Origin: Burkholderiales bacterium | GTDB lineage: Bacteria > Pseudomonadota > Gammaproteobacteria > Burkholderiales > Burkholderiaceae_C | DNA: 5,022 nt | Assembly: GCA_947474415.1 (NCBI GenBank) | Contig: CANJKD010000245.1 | Coordinates: 1-5,022, forward strand | Direction: 5' to 3' | Position numbers and translations under genes: made by a program | Notes under the pieces: model-generated | What the model saw: only the letters and a program-made list of their open reading frames with translations | Databases searched by the model: none | Told to the model about the DNA's origin: nothing | In this document: piece by piece, positions 1 to 5,022 of the stretch | Numbering within the stretch: position 1 is the stretch's first letter | Layout of the letters: the number at the start of each line of letters is the position of its first letter

Positions 1-306
1 ATTGAAACTGCCAATGAGTTCACGAAAGGCTTTACCGATCTCGGGGTAGGCAGCCACATACTCCTTCTTGTCGGTCACGTACCAGGTCATGCGCACGATG
101 TGCTCGGGCTTCGCGCCGGCCACCGCCAGCACGTCGACGATGTTCTGCAGCGCCTGGCGCGCCTGGCCGGCGAGGGTGTCGCTGACGAAGCGGCCTTCGG
201 CGTCCCAGCCGACCATGCCGGCCACGAACACCATGCGGCCGGTGGCGGCCACGCCGTTGGCGTAGCCGCGCGGACGCGGCCAGCCGGGGGGAAGAAGTAC
301 TTGCAT
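1..306 (-). CDS. RidA family (YjgF/YER057c/UK114) protein, 3' end cut by window edge
   Basis: Reads 102 codons without a stop from ATG at 306-304 to the window edge; about 25-30 C-terminal residues are missing against the usual 126-135. It begins MQVLLPPGWPRPRGYANG, then has the RidA core: a MVFVAGMVGWD strand, the helix around GQARQALQNIVDVLAVAGA (residues 47-65) and RMTWYVTDKKEY (72-83). RidA proteins are trimeric enamine/imine deaminases that hydrolyse reactive imines to ketone and ammonia. The arginine that binds the substrate carboxylate (Arg105 in E. coli RidA) would lie just past the edge, so activity cannot be judged. The start is supported by GGAG nine bases upstream; an internal Met25 is less likely because it would remove the first strand. 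It is the last visible gene of the operon and follows a 111-base gap. A role on an amino-substituted intermediate of aromatic degradation is inferred from context only. Confidence 0.9.
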   Translation of the reverse strand, partial: MQVLLPPGWPRPRGYANGVAATGRMVFVAGMVGWDAEGRFVSDTLAGQARQALQNIVDVLAVAGAKPEHIVRMTWYVTDKKEYVAAYPEIGKAFRELIGSFN

Positions 307-315
307 CGTGAGGGT

Positions 316-319
316 CTCC
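316..319 (-). promoter_or_regulatory. Shine-Dalgarno GGAG for the RidA gene
   Basis: GGAG lies nine bases before the ATG at 306-304. It is one of the clearer ribosome sites in the window. It fits independent initiation of this gene, which unlike the upstream genes is not coupled by overlap to its neighbour. Confidence 0.65.
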
Positions 320-326
320 AATGTTT

Positions 327-382
327 GCCCCAAGACGCCTTTCGGCGTCTGCCCCCCCCGGGGGGCGTCGTCGCCTGGGGGC
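327..382. repeat. GC-rich intergenic element with nested inverted repeats (possible dispersed repeat)
   Basis: Fills the middle of the 111-base gap between the thioesterase and RidA genes. It contains three copies of one 6-mer: GACGCC at 334-339 and its complement GGCGTC at 344-349 and 364-369, so the first copy can pair with either of the others. A run of eight C (352-359) abuts six G (360-365), giving a 12-bp perfect palindrome at 354-365. GCCCC at 327-331 can pair with GGGGC at 378-382 as an outer stem. Elements of this look, pairing a G/C-run palindrome with a small hairpin, recur between genes in Burkholderiales as far as I recall, but copy number cannot be seen from one window. There is no coding frame of note and no T-run typical of an intrinsic terminator. 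Confidence 0.5.
333..350 (-). other. 7-bp hairpin with GAAA tetraloop in the thioesterase-ridA leader
   Basis: Read on the transcribed (minus) strand this is AGACGCC-GAAA-GGCGTCT, a perfect seven-pair stem closed by a GNRA tetraloop. The RNA form would be very stable. It is followed by TTGGGGC and not by a U-run, so it is not a canonical Rho-independent terminator. It could slow 3' exonuclease decay, mark a processing site, or simply be part of a repeat. It starts 27 bases upstream of the RidA ATG and does not cover the GGAG. Confidence 0.6.
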
Positions 383-417
383 GGTCCGGCGGCGACTCGT
401 GTTCCTGGTGCTTGTTT

Positions 418-846
418 TCAAGCTTGCTGGAAGGCCGTCATGGCCTGGCGCAAGTCGTCGGGCAGCGGCAGCGGTCGGTGTGTGTTCAGGTCGGTGGCGA
501 CGATGGTCTGGGTGATCCGCACGCGTTGCTGCTCGCCTTGCCGGCAGCCCAGTTCGAGGCGCAGCGAACTGCGGCCGATGTGGACCAGCGTCAGGCCGAG
601 CATGACTTCGTCGCCCATGCGGCTGACAGCCGTGAACTCACAGCCCAGGCTCACCGTCGGCAGGCCGATGCGGCGTGTGCCGACAAGGGCGGCATAGGGG
701 ATGTGCAGGGCCTCGCTGACCCAGTCTTCGACCAGGTTGTTGACCATCACGAGGTATTGCGGAAAGAACACGATGCCGGCCGGGTCGCAGTGCGAAAAAC
801 GGATCAGCAGCGGGCGCTCGAAGGGGTGGACGGTGGCTGTTGTCAT
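418..846 (-). CDS. 4-hydroxybenzoyl-CoA-type acyl-CoA thioesterase (hotdog fold)
   Basis: 142 residues, the normal length for the 4-hydroxybenzoyl-CoA thioesterase family of Pseudomonas CBS3 type (about 141). The family hallmark is present near the N terminus: RFSHCDPAGIVFFPQY at residues 16-31, where Asp21 matches the catalytic aspartate of the DCDPAGIV motif, followed by the long hotdog helix (about 32-47). The C-terminal half gives the hotdog strands. It should be a cytoplasmic enzyme hydrolysing an aryl- or acyl-CoA to free acid and CoA. With a CoA ligase in the same operon, the likely job is recovery of CoA from dead-end or over-accumulated thioesters; this is inference. The ATG (846-844) lies four bases after the livF stop. 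No Shine-Dalgarno is visible there, so translation probably depends on coupling to livF. Confidence 0.88.
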   Translation of the reverse strand: MTTATVHPFERPLLIRFSHCDPAGIVFFPQYLVMVNNLVEDWVSEALHIPYAALVGTRRIGLPTVSLGCEFTAVSRMGDEVMLGLTLVHIGRSSLRLELGCRQGEQQRVRITQTIVATDLNTHRPLPLPDDLRQAMTAFQQA

Positions 847-850
847 GGTC

Positions 851-1429
851 TTAGATGCCGATGTAGCGGTGCCACAGCCCGGGGTCGGCGGCCAGTTGCG
901 CCGAGTTGCCTTGCCAGACGACGCGGCCGCGTTCGATGAGGGTGTGGCGGTTCGCCAGGGCCACCAGCCGCTGCACGTATTTGTCGATCACCAGAATCGT
1001 CTGGCCCTGGTCGCGCAAGGCGTTAAGGCAGCGCCAGATTTCCTCGCGCACCAGCGGCGCCAGGCCTTCGGTGGCTTCGTCGAGGATCAGCAGGTGCGGG
1101 TTCGTCATCAGCGCGCGGCCGATGGCGAGCAGTTTCTCTTGCACCGACAGGTTCGGGAAGATCTGCCGGCCTTCGGGCACCACCGCCAGGCCCATGCGGG
1201 CGATGCGGTCAGGGCGCAGCGTGTCGATGCGCTCGCCGCGAAAGCGCACCGAGCCAGCGCGCGAGCGCGCCAGGCCGAGCAGTGAACGCACCGTGGTCGT
1301 CTTGCCCATGCCGTTGTGGCCGAGCAGCGTGGCCACCTCGCCGGCCTGGATGTCGAAGCTGATGCCGAACAGCACCTGGCTGGCGCCGTAGGCGGTTTCC
1401 AGATCGGCGACTTCGAGCAAGGGCGTCAT
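851..1429 (-). CDS. livF: LivF-type ABC transporter ATPase with internal deletion removing the signature motif
   Basis: Second ATPase of a branched-chain amino acid (HAAT) family importer. Present: Walker A GHNGMGKT (residues 37-44, Lys43), the PEGRQIFPNLSV segment that forms the LivF Q-loop region (85-96), Walker B LLILDE (113-118) followed by ATEGLAPL, and a complete C-terminal part ending HRYIGI. Missing: everything normally between the helix start (here SVQEKL, 95-100) and LAIGRALMTNP (101-111). In E. coli LivF that stretch is about 44 residues and carries the SGGEQQM signature. The protein is 192 residues against about 233-237 for the family. The frame is kept across the junction (codons at 1132-1127). 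Without the signature and most of the helical subdomain, a normal composite ATP site with LivG and docking on the permease are doubtful. The H-loop position reads IDK instead of a histidine; LivF proteins often lack His here. ATG overlaps the livG stop by ATGA, and GGAG lies seven bases upstream. Confidence 0.9.
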   Translation of the reverse strand: MTPLLEVADLETAYGASQVLFGISFDIQAGEVATLLGHNGMGKTTTVRSLLGLARSRAGSVRFRGERIDTLRPDRIARMGLAVVPEGRQIFPNLSVQEKLLAIGRALMTNPHLLILDEATEGLAPLVREEIWRCLNALRDQGQTILVIDKYVQRLVALANRHTLIERGRVVWQGNSAQLAADPGLWHRYIGI

Positions 1430-2217
1430 GCGATGGCTCCTGCCGCGACATCGTCGCCCACTTCATCGCCAACCTCATCACCCAGATAGGCCCGCTTCAC
1501 CTCCGGGTGCTTGCGGATTTGTTCCGGTGTGCCGCAGGCGATGACCTTGCCGAACACCAGCGCCGAGATGCGGTCGGCGAGGCGGAACACCGCGTCCATG
1601 TCGTGTTCGACCAGCAGGATCGTGGTCTCGCGGCGCAGGCTTTGCAGCAAGGCCACCATCCGCTCGGACTCGTCGGGCCCCATGCCGGCCATCGGTTCGT
1701 CGAGCAGCAGCAGCCTCGGGCGCGTGGCGAGCGCCAGGCCCACTTCGAGCTGGCGCTGTTCGCCGTGTGCCAGTACACCGGCCAGCGCATGCAGCCGCGG
1801 GCCCAGGCCGACGCGTTCGACCAGCGCCGCCGCTTCGTCGTAGCGCGCCTTCTCGGCGCGTGCCGGCCGCCAGAAGTGCATGCTGTGGCCATCGCGCGCC
1901 TGCACCGCCAGCGCCAGGTTGTCGAGCACGCTCAGGCGCTTGAAGATGCTGGTGATCTGGTAGGAACGCGCCAGGCCGCGCAGCACGCGTTCGTGCATCG
2001 CGAGCTTCGTGATGGCGGCGCCGTCGAAGCGCACATGGCCGGCATCGGACGCGAGGGCGCCCGAGATCTGCTGGATCAACGTCGTCTTGCCGGCGCCGTT
2101 CGGGCCGATCAGCGCGTGCACTTCGCCGGGCATCACTTCGAGGCTGGCGCGGTCGGTGGCGGTCAGGCCGCCGAAGCGCTTGACGAGTTGGTCGACCTGC
2201 AACAGGGCTTCTCTCAT
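1426..2217 (-). CDS. livG: LivG-type ABC transporter ATP-binding protein
   Basis: 263 residues, full length for LivG (about 255-260) plus a small tail. All ATPase elements are visible: Walker A GPNGAGKT (38-45), Q-loop Gln87 in SYQITSIF, signature LAHGEQRQLE (149-158), Walker B LLLLDEP (169-175, Glu174 catalytic) and switch His205 in VEHD. It ends in the usual GTPEQIRKHPEVKRAYLG (229-246), followed by an extra acidic tail made of GDEV, GDEV and GDDV plus AAGAIA. Together with LivF it powers import through LivH/LivM at the inner membrane. The start at 2217-2215 is set by the ATGA overlap with livM and by AAGGA nine bases upstream; the frame is open further upstream, but that part overlaps livM and does not resemble an ABC protein. 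The alanine in the signature (LA in place of LS) is normal for LivG, as in E. coli. Confidence 0.95.
   Translation of the reverse strand: MREALLQVDQLVKRFGGLTATDRASLEVMPGEVHALIGPNGAGKTTLIQQISGALASDAGHVRFDGAAITKLAMHERVLRGLARSYQITSIFKRLSVLDNLALAVQARDGHSMHFWRPARAEKARYDEAAALVERVGLGPRLHALAGVLAHGEQRQLEVGLALATRPRLLLLDEPMAGMGPDESERMVALLQSLRRETTILLVEHDMDAVFRLADRISALVFGKVIACGTPEQIRKHPEVKRAYLGDEVGDEVGDDVAAGAIA
1437..1440 (-). promoter_or_regulatory. Shine-Dalgarno GGAG for livF
   Basis: GGAG sits seven bases before the livF ATG (1429-1427), inside the last codons of livG. It confirms the ATGA-overlap start and indicates that livF is still set up for translation despite its internal deletion. Confidence 0.65.
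1447..1482 (-). repeat. Three tandem 12-base units encoding GDEV/GDEV/GDDV at the LivG C terminus
   Basis: Three consecutive 12-base units encode GDEV, GDEV and GDDV (LivG residues 246-257). The units differ at several, mostly synonymous, positions, so the repeat is not a recent exact duplication. The first G-D falls on the normal end of LivG proteins (AYLG), so the repeats extend the tail beyond the usual terminus. Confidence 0.7.
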
Positions 2218-3212
2218 TTGCCTATTTCCTTGGCGCCACGTTGGAACAGGCTCATCAAGCCGTTCGGCGTCAGCAGCACCACCGCAAGCAGCATCGCGCC
2301 CAGGCCGAACTGCCAGTAGATCGTGTACGACGACAACACCTCTTCGAGCACCAGGAACACGACCGCGCCGAGCACGCCGCCATAGAGCTGGCCGACGCCG
2401 CCGAGGATCACCATGATCATCAGCATGCCCGACTGGTTCCACTGCATCAGCTCCGGGCTGACGAATCCGCTCTGGTTCGCGATCAAAACGCCCGCCAGCC
2501 CGGCCAGGCCGCCGGCCAGCGTGAACGCGGCGAGCTTGTAGCGGTACACCGGGAAGCCGATCGCGACCATGCGCGTCTCGTTCTCGTGGATCGCCTGCAG
2601 CGCGTGGCCGAAGCGGGCGTTGAGCAGGTGCTGGACTGCGACGAAGGCGAGGGCGAAGACGGCCAGCGTGACGTAGTAGAAAGCCGAGTCCTGCTTCAGG
2701 TCGATGGCGGGGGCGATGACCGAACGGCCGGCCAGCGCCATGCCGTCTTCGCCGCCATAGGCCTTCAGCGACACCAGCAGGTAGAACAGCATCTGCGCGA
2801 AGGCGAGCGTGATCATGATGAAGTACACGCCCTTGGTGCGCAGGCTGATCGCGCCGATCGCCAGCGCGAACAGGGCGCTGACGCCGACCGCCAGCGGCCA
2901 GGCAAGCCAGGCCGAGCTGATGCCGCCCTGCATCAGGATGCCGATGGTGTAGGCGCCCAGGCCGACGAACGCGGCGTGGCCGAAGCTGATCATTCCGCCG
3001 AAGCCGAGGATCAGGTTCAGGCTGGTGGCCGCCAGCGCGAAGATCAGGATGCGGCTCGCCAGGGCGATGTAGAACTCTTGCTGCAACGCCGTGGCGACTG
3101 CGGGCAGTGCCAGCAGCAGCAGCGCCAGCGCCCAGCGCCAGTGCAAGGGGTGGTCGAGCAGGCCGCGGGCCGGCGCGGCGGGGGGGGTCGTCATCACGGG
3201 TCTGTTCGTCAT
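2214..3212 (-). CDS. livM: LivM-type branched-chain amino acid family ABC permease
   Basis: 332 residues, usual LivM size. After a short Pro/Ala-rich cytoplasmic N terminus, the first membrane segment is WALALLLLALPAVATAL (about 27-43), followed by the family hallmark LGFGGMISFGHAAFVGLGAYT (69-89). The cytoplasmic coupling loop that contacts the ATPases is visible as ALQAIHENETRMVAIGFPVYRYKLAAF (204-230), and it leads into AGGLAGLAGVL. Several more hydrophobic segments follow, and it ends TPNGLMSLFQRG. It forms half of the inner-membrane channel with LivH. The start at 3212-3210 is chosen because it overlaps the livH stop as ATGA, like the neighbours; Met7 (3194) in the same frame is the alternative and has no ribosome site. 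Codons 9-12 contain a run of eight C (8 G on the plus strand, 3180-3187). The family transports branched-chain amino acids, amides, urea or aromatic acids; context favours an aromatic acid. Confidence 0.94.
   Translation of the reverse strand: MTNRPVMTTPPAAPARGLLDHPLHWRWALALLLLALPAVATALQQEFYIALASRILIFALAATSLNLILGFGGMISFGHAAFVGLGAYTIGILMQGGISSAWLAWPLAVGVSALFALAIGAISLRTKGVYFIMITLAFAQMLFYLLVSLKAYGGEDGMALAGRSVIAPAIDLKQDSAFYYVTLAVFALAFVAVQHLLNARFGHALQAIHENETRMVAIGFPVYRYKLAAFTLAGGLAGLAGVLIANQSGFVSPELMQWNQSGMLMIMVILGGVGQLYGGVLGAVVFLVLEEVLSSYTIYWQFGLGAMLLAVVLLTPNGLMSLFQRGAKEIGK
2227..2231 (-). promoter_or_regulatory. Shine-Dalgarno AAGGA for livG
   Basis: AAGGA lies nine bases before the livG ATG (2217-2215), inside the last codons of livM. 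It decides the livG start among several possible upstream codons in the open frame. Confidence 0.6.
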
Positions 3213-4123
3213 CCGTGCGCCGGGAACAGCCCCTCGGGCTTCCAGAACAACACGGCGGCCATCAGCACGTAGATCAGGATCGACGCCACCGCCGGCCCGG
3301 CCGTGGCCGCCGCCGACGCGCCCAGGGTTTCGGCCAACACCATCGGCACGATGGTGTGGCCGCAAGTGTCGACCACGCCGACCAGCAACGAGCCCATCAG
3401 CGCACTGCGGATCGAGCCGATGCCGCCGATCACGATCACCACGAAGGCGAGGATCAAGATGCTTTCGCCCATGCCGACCTGTACCGCCAGCAGTGGCCCG
3501 AGCATGCCACCGGCCACTGCGCACAACGCCGCGCCCAGGCCGAACACCAGCGTGAAGAGCTTGCGCACGTCGGTGCCCATCGCCAACGCCATCTCGCGGT
3601 TCGATGCCCCGGCGCGCACCTGCATGCCGATGCGGGTGTGCGTGACCAGCCCATAGATCAGGGCCGCCACGGACAGGCCGACGCCGATGATCAGCAACCG
3701 GAACGCCGGGTAGGCGAAGCCCGGCATCAGGTCGACCGGCCCGGCCAGTGCGGCCGGCGGGTTCAACAGAATGGGCTGCGAGCCCCAGGCCATGCGCACC
3801 GCCTCGTTGCTCATCAGCAATATCGCGAAGGTGCCGAGTACCTGCGACAGGTGATCGCGGTGGTAGAGCCGGCGCAGCACCGTCATTTCCAGCAGCACGC
3901 CGATGGCGGTGGTGCCGACGATGCCGGCGCCCAGGCCGACCAGGAAGGAACCGGATGCGGCCGCAGCGGTGGCCGTCAAATAGGCGCCGATCATGTAGAG
4001 CGAGCCGTGCGCGAGGTTGATGGTGTCCATGATGCCGAACACCAGCGTCAGGCCGGCAGCCAGCAGGAACAGCATCAGGCCGAACTGCAGTCCGTTCAGC
4101 GATTGCTCCAGGAACAGGATCAT
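3209..4123 (-). CDS. livH: LivH-type branched-chain amino acid family ABC permease
   Basis: 304 residues, standard for LivH. The hallmark near the N terminus is GLTLVFGIMDTINLAHGSLYMIGAY (24-48). The coupling loop is VRAGASNREMALAMGTDVRKLFTLVFGLGAAL (169-200), with the conserved Asn175 and MGTD. VVIVIGGIGSIRSALMGSLLVG (228-249) is the typical later segment, and the protein ends VLFWKPEGLFPAHG. It is an integral inner-membrane protein pairing with LivM. The ATG at 4123-4121 gives the normal MILFLEQSLNGLQFGL start, 16 bases after the ligase stop. No convincing Shine-Dalgarno is present in that gap, so coupling to ligase translation is likely. The frame stays open into the ligase gene upstream, but that part is unrelated to permeases. 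The TGA overlaps the livM ATG. Confidence 0.95.
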   Translation of the reverse strand: MILFLEQSLNGLQFGLMLFLLAAGLTLVFGIMDTINLAHGSLYMIGAYLTATAAAASGSFLVGLGAGIVGTTAIGVLLEMTVLRRLYHRDHLSQVLGTFAILLMSNEAVRMAWGSQPILLNPPAALAGPVDLMPGFAYPAFRLLIIGVGLSVAALIYGLVTHTRIGMQVRAGASNREMALAMGTDVRKLFTLVFGLGAALCAVAGGMLGPLLAVQVGMGESILILAFVVIVIGGIGSIRSALMGSLLVGVVDTCGHTIVPMVLAETLGASAAATAGPAVASILIYVLMAAVLFWKPEGLFPAHG

Positions 4124-4139
4124 CGGGTGAGCCAGCCGG

Positions 4140-5022
4140 TCAGGTCGATCCGCGCAGCCGGAAGCGCTGCAGCTTGCCGGTTTCGGTGCGTGGCAATTCG
4201 CCGCGGAACTCGATCGCACGCGGGTACTTGTAGGGCGCGATCGCCTGCTTGACGAAGTCTTGCAATTCCTTGGCCAGGTCGTCGTTCGGCAGCACGCCCG
4301 CGCGCAGCACGACGAAGGCCTTCACGATCTGGCCGCGCTCGGCATCAGTCACGCCGATCACGCCGCATTCGGCCACCTTCGGGTGCAGCAGCAGTGCGTC
4401 TTCGACCTCGGGCGAGGCGATGTTGTAGCCCGACGAGATGATCATGTCGTCGGTGCGCGACTGGTAGTGGAAGTAGCCGTCGGCGTCGACGAGGTAAGCG
4501 TCGCCGGTCAGGTTCCAGCCGTTCTGCACGTACGTCGCCTGGCGTTCATCGGCGAGGTAGCGGCAGCCGGTCGGGCCGCGCACCGCGAGCTTGCCGACCT
4601 GGCCGGCCGGCAGCGGCGTGCCGTCTTCGGCCACCACCCGCGCCTGGTAGCCCGGCACCGGCGTGCCGGTGGCGCCGGGCCGCGCATGCGTTTCGTCGGC
4701 GGAGATGAAGATGTGCAGCATCTCGGTCGCACCGATGCCGTCGATCAGCTCGATGCCGGTGGCCTCGCGCCACAGCGCGCGCGTGGCGGCCGGCAGCGCT
4801 TCGCCGGCCGCCACGCACTGGCGCAGCTTCGTGCTGCGCAGCAGCGCGCCCTGCGCCGCCATCACGCGGTACGAGGTGGGGGCGGTGAACAGCACGGTGG
4901 CGCCGAACCGCTGAATGCCTTCGATCAGCTGTAGCGGCGAGGCCTTTTCGAGCAGCACGGTCGATGCGCCCACTGTCATCGGGAACAGCAGCAGCCCGCC
5001 CAGGCCGAAGGTGAAGGCGAGC
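4140..5022 (-). CDS. Benzoate/2-aminobenzoate-CoA ligase family protein, 5' end cut by window edge
   Basis: 293 residues are visible to the TGA at 4142-4140; the family is about 520-545 residues, so the N-terminal part, including the usual Ser/Thr/Gly-rich AMP-binding loop, lies beyond the right edge. The visible part begins LAFTFGLGGLLLFP before a Met at 4979, so that Met is not the start. Adenylate-forming motifs seen, counted from the first full codon: GIGATE (95-100, the YGxTE position), LTGD (171-174), RTDDMIISSGYNIASPEVE (189-207, hinge and C-domain start) and PRTETGKLQR (277-286), whose Lys283 is the conserved catalytic lysine ten residues from the end. The GPTGCRYLADERQ segment before LTGD is typical, from memory, of the 2-aminobenzoate-CoA ligase branch (AbmG-like) rather than acetyl-CoA synthetases. 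Reaction: aromatic acid + ATP + CoA to aroyl-CoA + AMP + PPi, in the cytoplasm. Choice between benzoate and 2-aminobenzoate is not settled by the visible residues; the RidA gene downstream leans toward the amino compound. Confidence 0.9.
   Translation of the reverse strand, partial: LAFTFGLGGLLLFPMTVGASTVLLEKASPLQLIEGIQRFGATVLFTAPTSYRVMAAQGALLRSTKLRQCVAAGEALPAATRALWREATGIELIDGIGATEMLHIFISADETHARPGATGTPVPGYQARVVAEDGTPLPAGQVGKLAVRGPTGCRYLADERQATYVQNGWNLTGDAYLVDADGYFHYQSRTDDMIISSGYNIASPEVEDALLLHPKVAECGVIGVTDAERGQIVKAFVVLRAGVLPNDDLAKELQDFVKQAIAPYKYPRAIEFRGELPRTETGKLQRFRLRGST

Noticed and set aside
333..350. Intrinsic terminator after the thioesterase gene
   Set aside because: The stem is strong, but no T-run follows on the transcribed strand, and ridA continues in the same direction shortly after.
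32..421. Minus-strand open frame spanning the ridA start, the intergenic element and the thioesterase stop
   Set aside because: Arg/Pro-rich low-complexity product in a different frame from RidA; the RidA frame has a clear family match and ribosome site.
100..939. Long open frames on the plus strand opposite the genes, for example 100-939, 2241-3272 and 3107-4252
   Set aside because: They are antisense shadows of GC-rich genes, rich in Arg/Ala/Gln/His, with no recognisable domains, and they lie opposite well-supported minus-strand genes.
977..985. LivF H-loop position is Lys in an IDK motif, not His
   Set aside because: LivF family members commonly lack the switch histidine (E. coli has VEQN), so this alone does not indicate inactivation.
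1741..1790. LivG signature reads LAHGE in place of LSGGQ
   Set aside because: LivG proteins, including E. coli LivG (LAYG), normally have alanine here, so this is not a defect.
4140..4979. A short complete ligase-like protein starting at the ATG at 4979
   Set aside because: The frame stays open to the window edge, and the residues before that Met (AFTFGLGGLLLFP) belong to the conserved ligase fold, so the gene is simply cut by the window.

Overview
The window is a 5,022-base piece of GC-rich DNA with one tightly packed operon, transcribed entirely leftward (minus strand). High GC, strong third-position G/C codon bias, the gene content and a GC-rich intergenic hairpin element suggest a betaproteobacterium of the Burkholderiales (Comamonadaceae or Rubrivivax/Leptothrix relatives). 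That placement is inferred from memory of such gene sets, not from any search.

In transcription order (right to left) the window holds: (1) the C-terminal part of a benzoate/2-aminobenzoate-type CoA ligase, running off the right edge; (2) livH, (3) livM, (4) livG and (5) livF, the two permeases and two ATPases of a branched-chain amino acid (HAAT) family ABC importer; (6) a 4-hydroxybenzoyl-CoA-type thioesterase; (7) a RidA-family protein, running off the left edge. livH/livM, livM/livG and livG/livF each overlap by ATGA. The ligase-livH and livF-thioesterase gaps are 16 and 4 bases. The only real gap (111 bases, thioesterase to ridA) holds a GC-rich repeat-like element with a 7-bp stem closed by a GAAA tetraloop. 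No promoter, intrinsic terminator, RNA gene, CRISPR array or mobile element was seen.

The genes fit one job: import an aromatic acid, activate it to its CoA thioester, release trapped CoA with a thioesterase, and quench a reactive enamine or imine intermediate with RidA. RidA beside this ligase type makes 2-aminobenzoate (anthranilate) a good substrate guess. The dearomatising and beta-oxidation genes, and the periplasmic binding protein, would have to lie outside the window.

The main anomaly is livF. It is an intact reading frame of 192 codons, but LivF proteins are normally about 233-237 residues. The missing part is one internal block between the Q-loop region and the helix that follows the ABC signature, so the LSGGQ-type signature and most of the helical subdomain are absent while Walker A and Walker B remain. 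It looks like a clean in-frame deletion of roughly 41-44 codons, either real or an assembly artefact.
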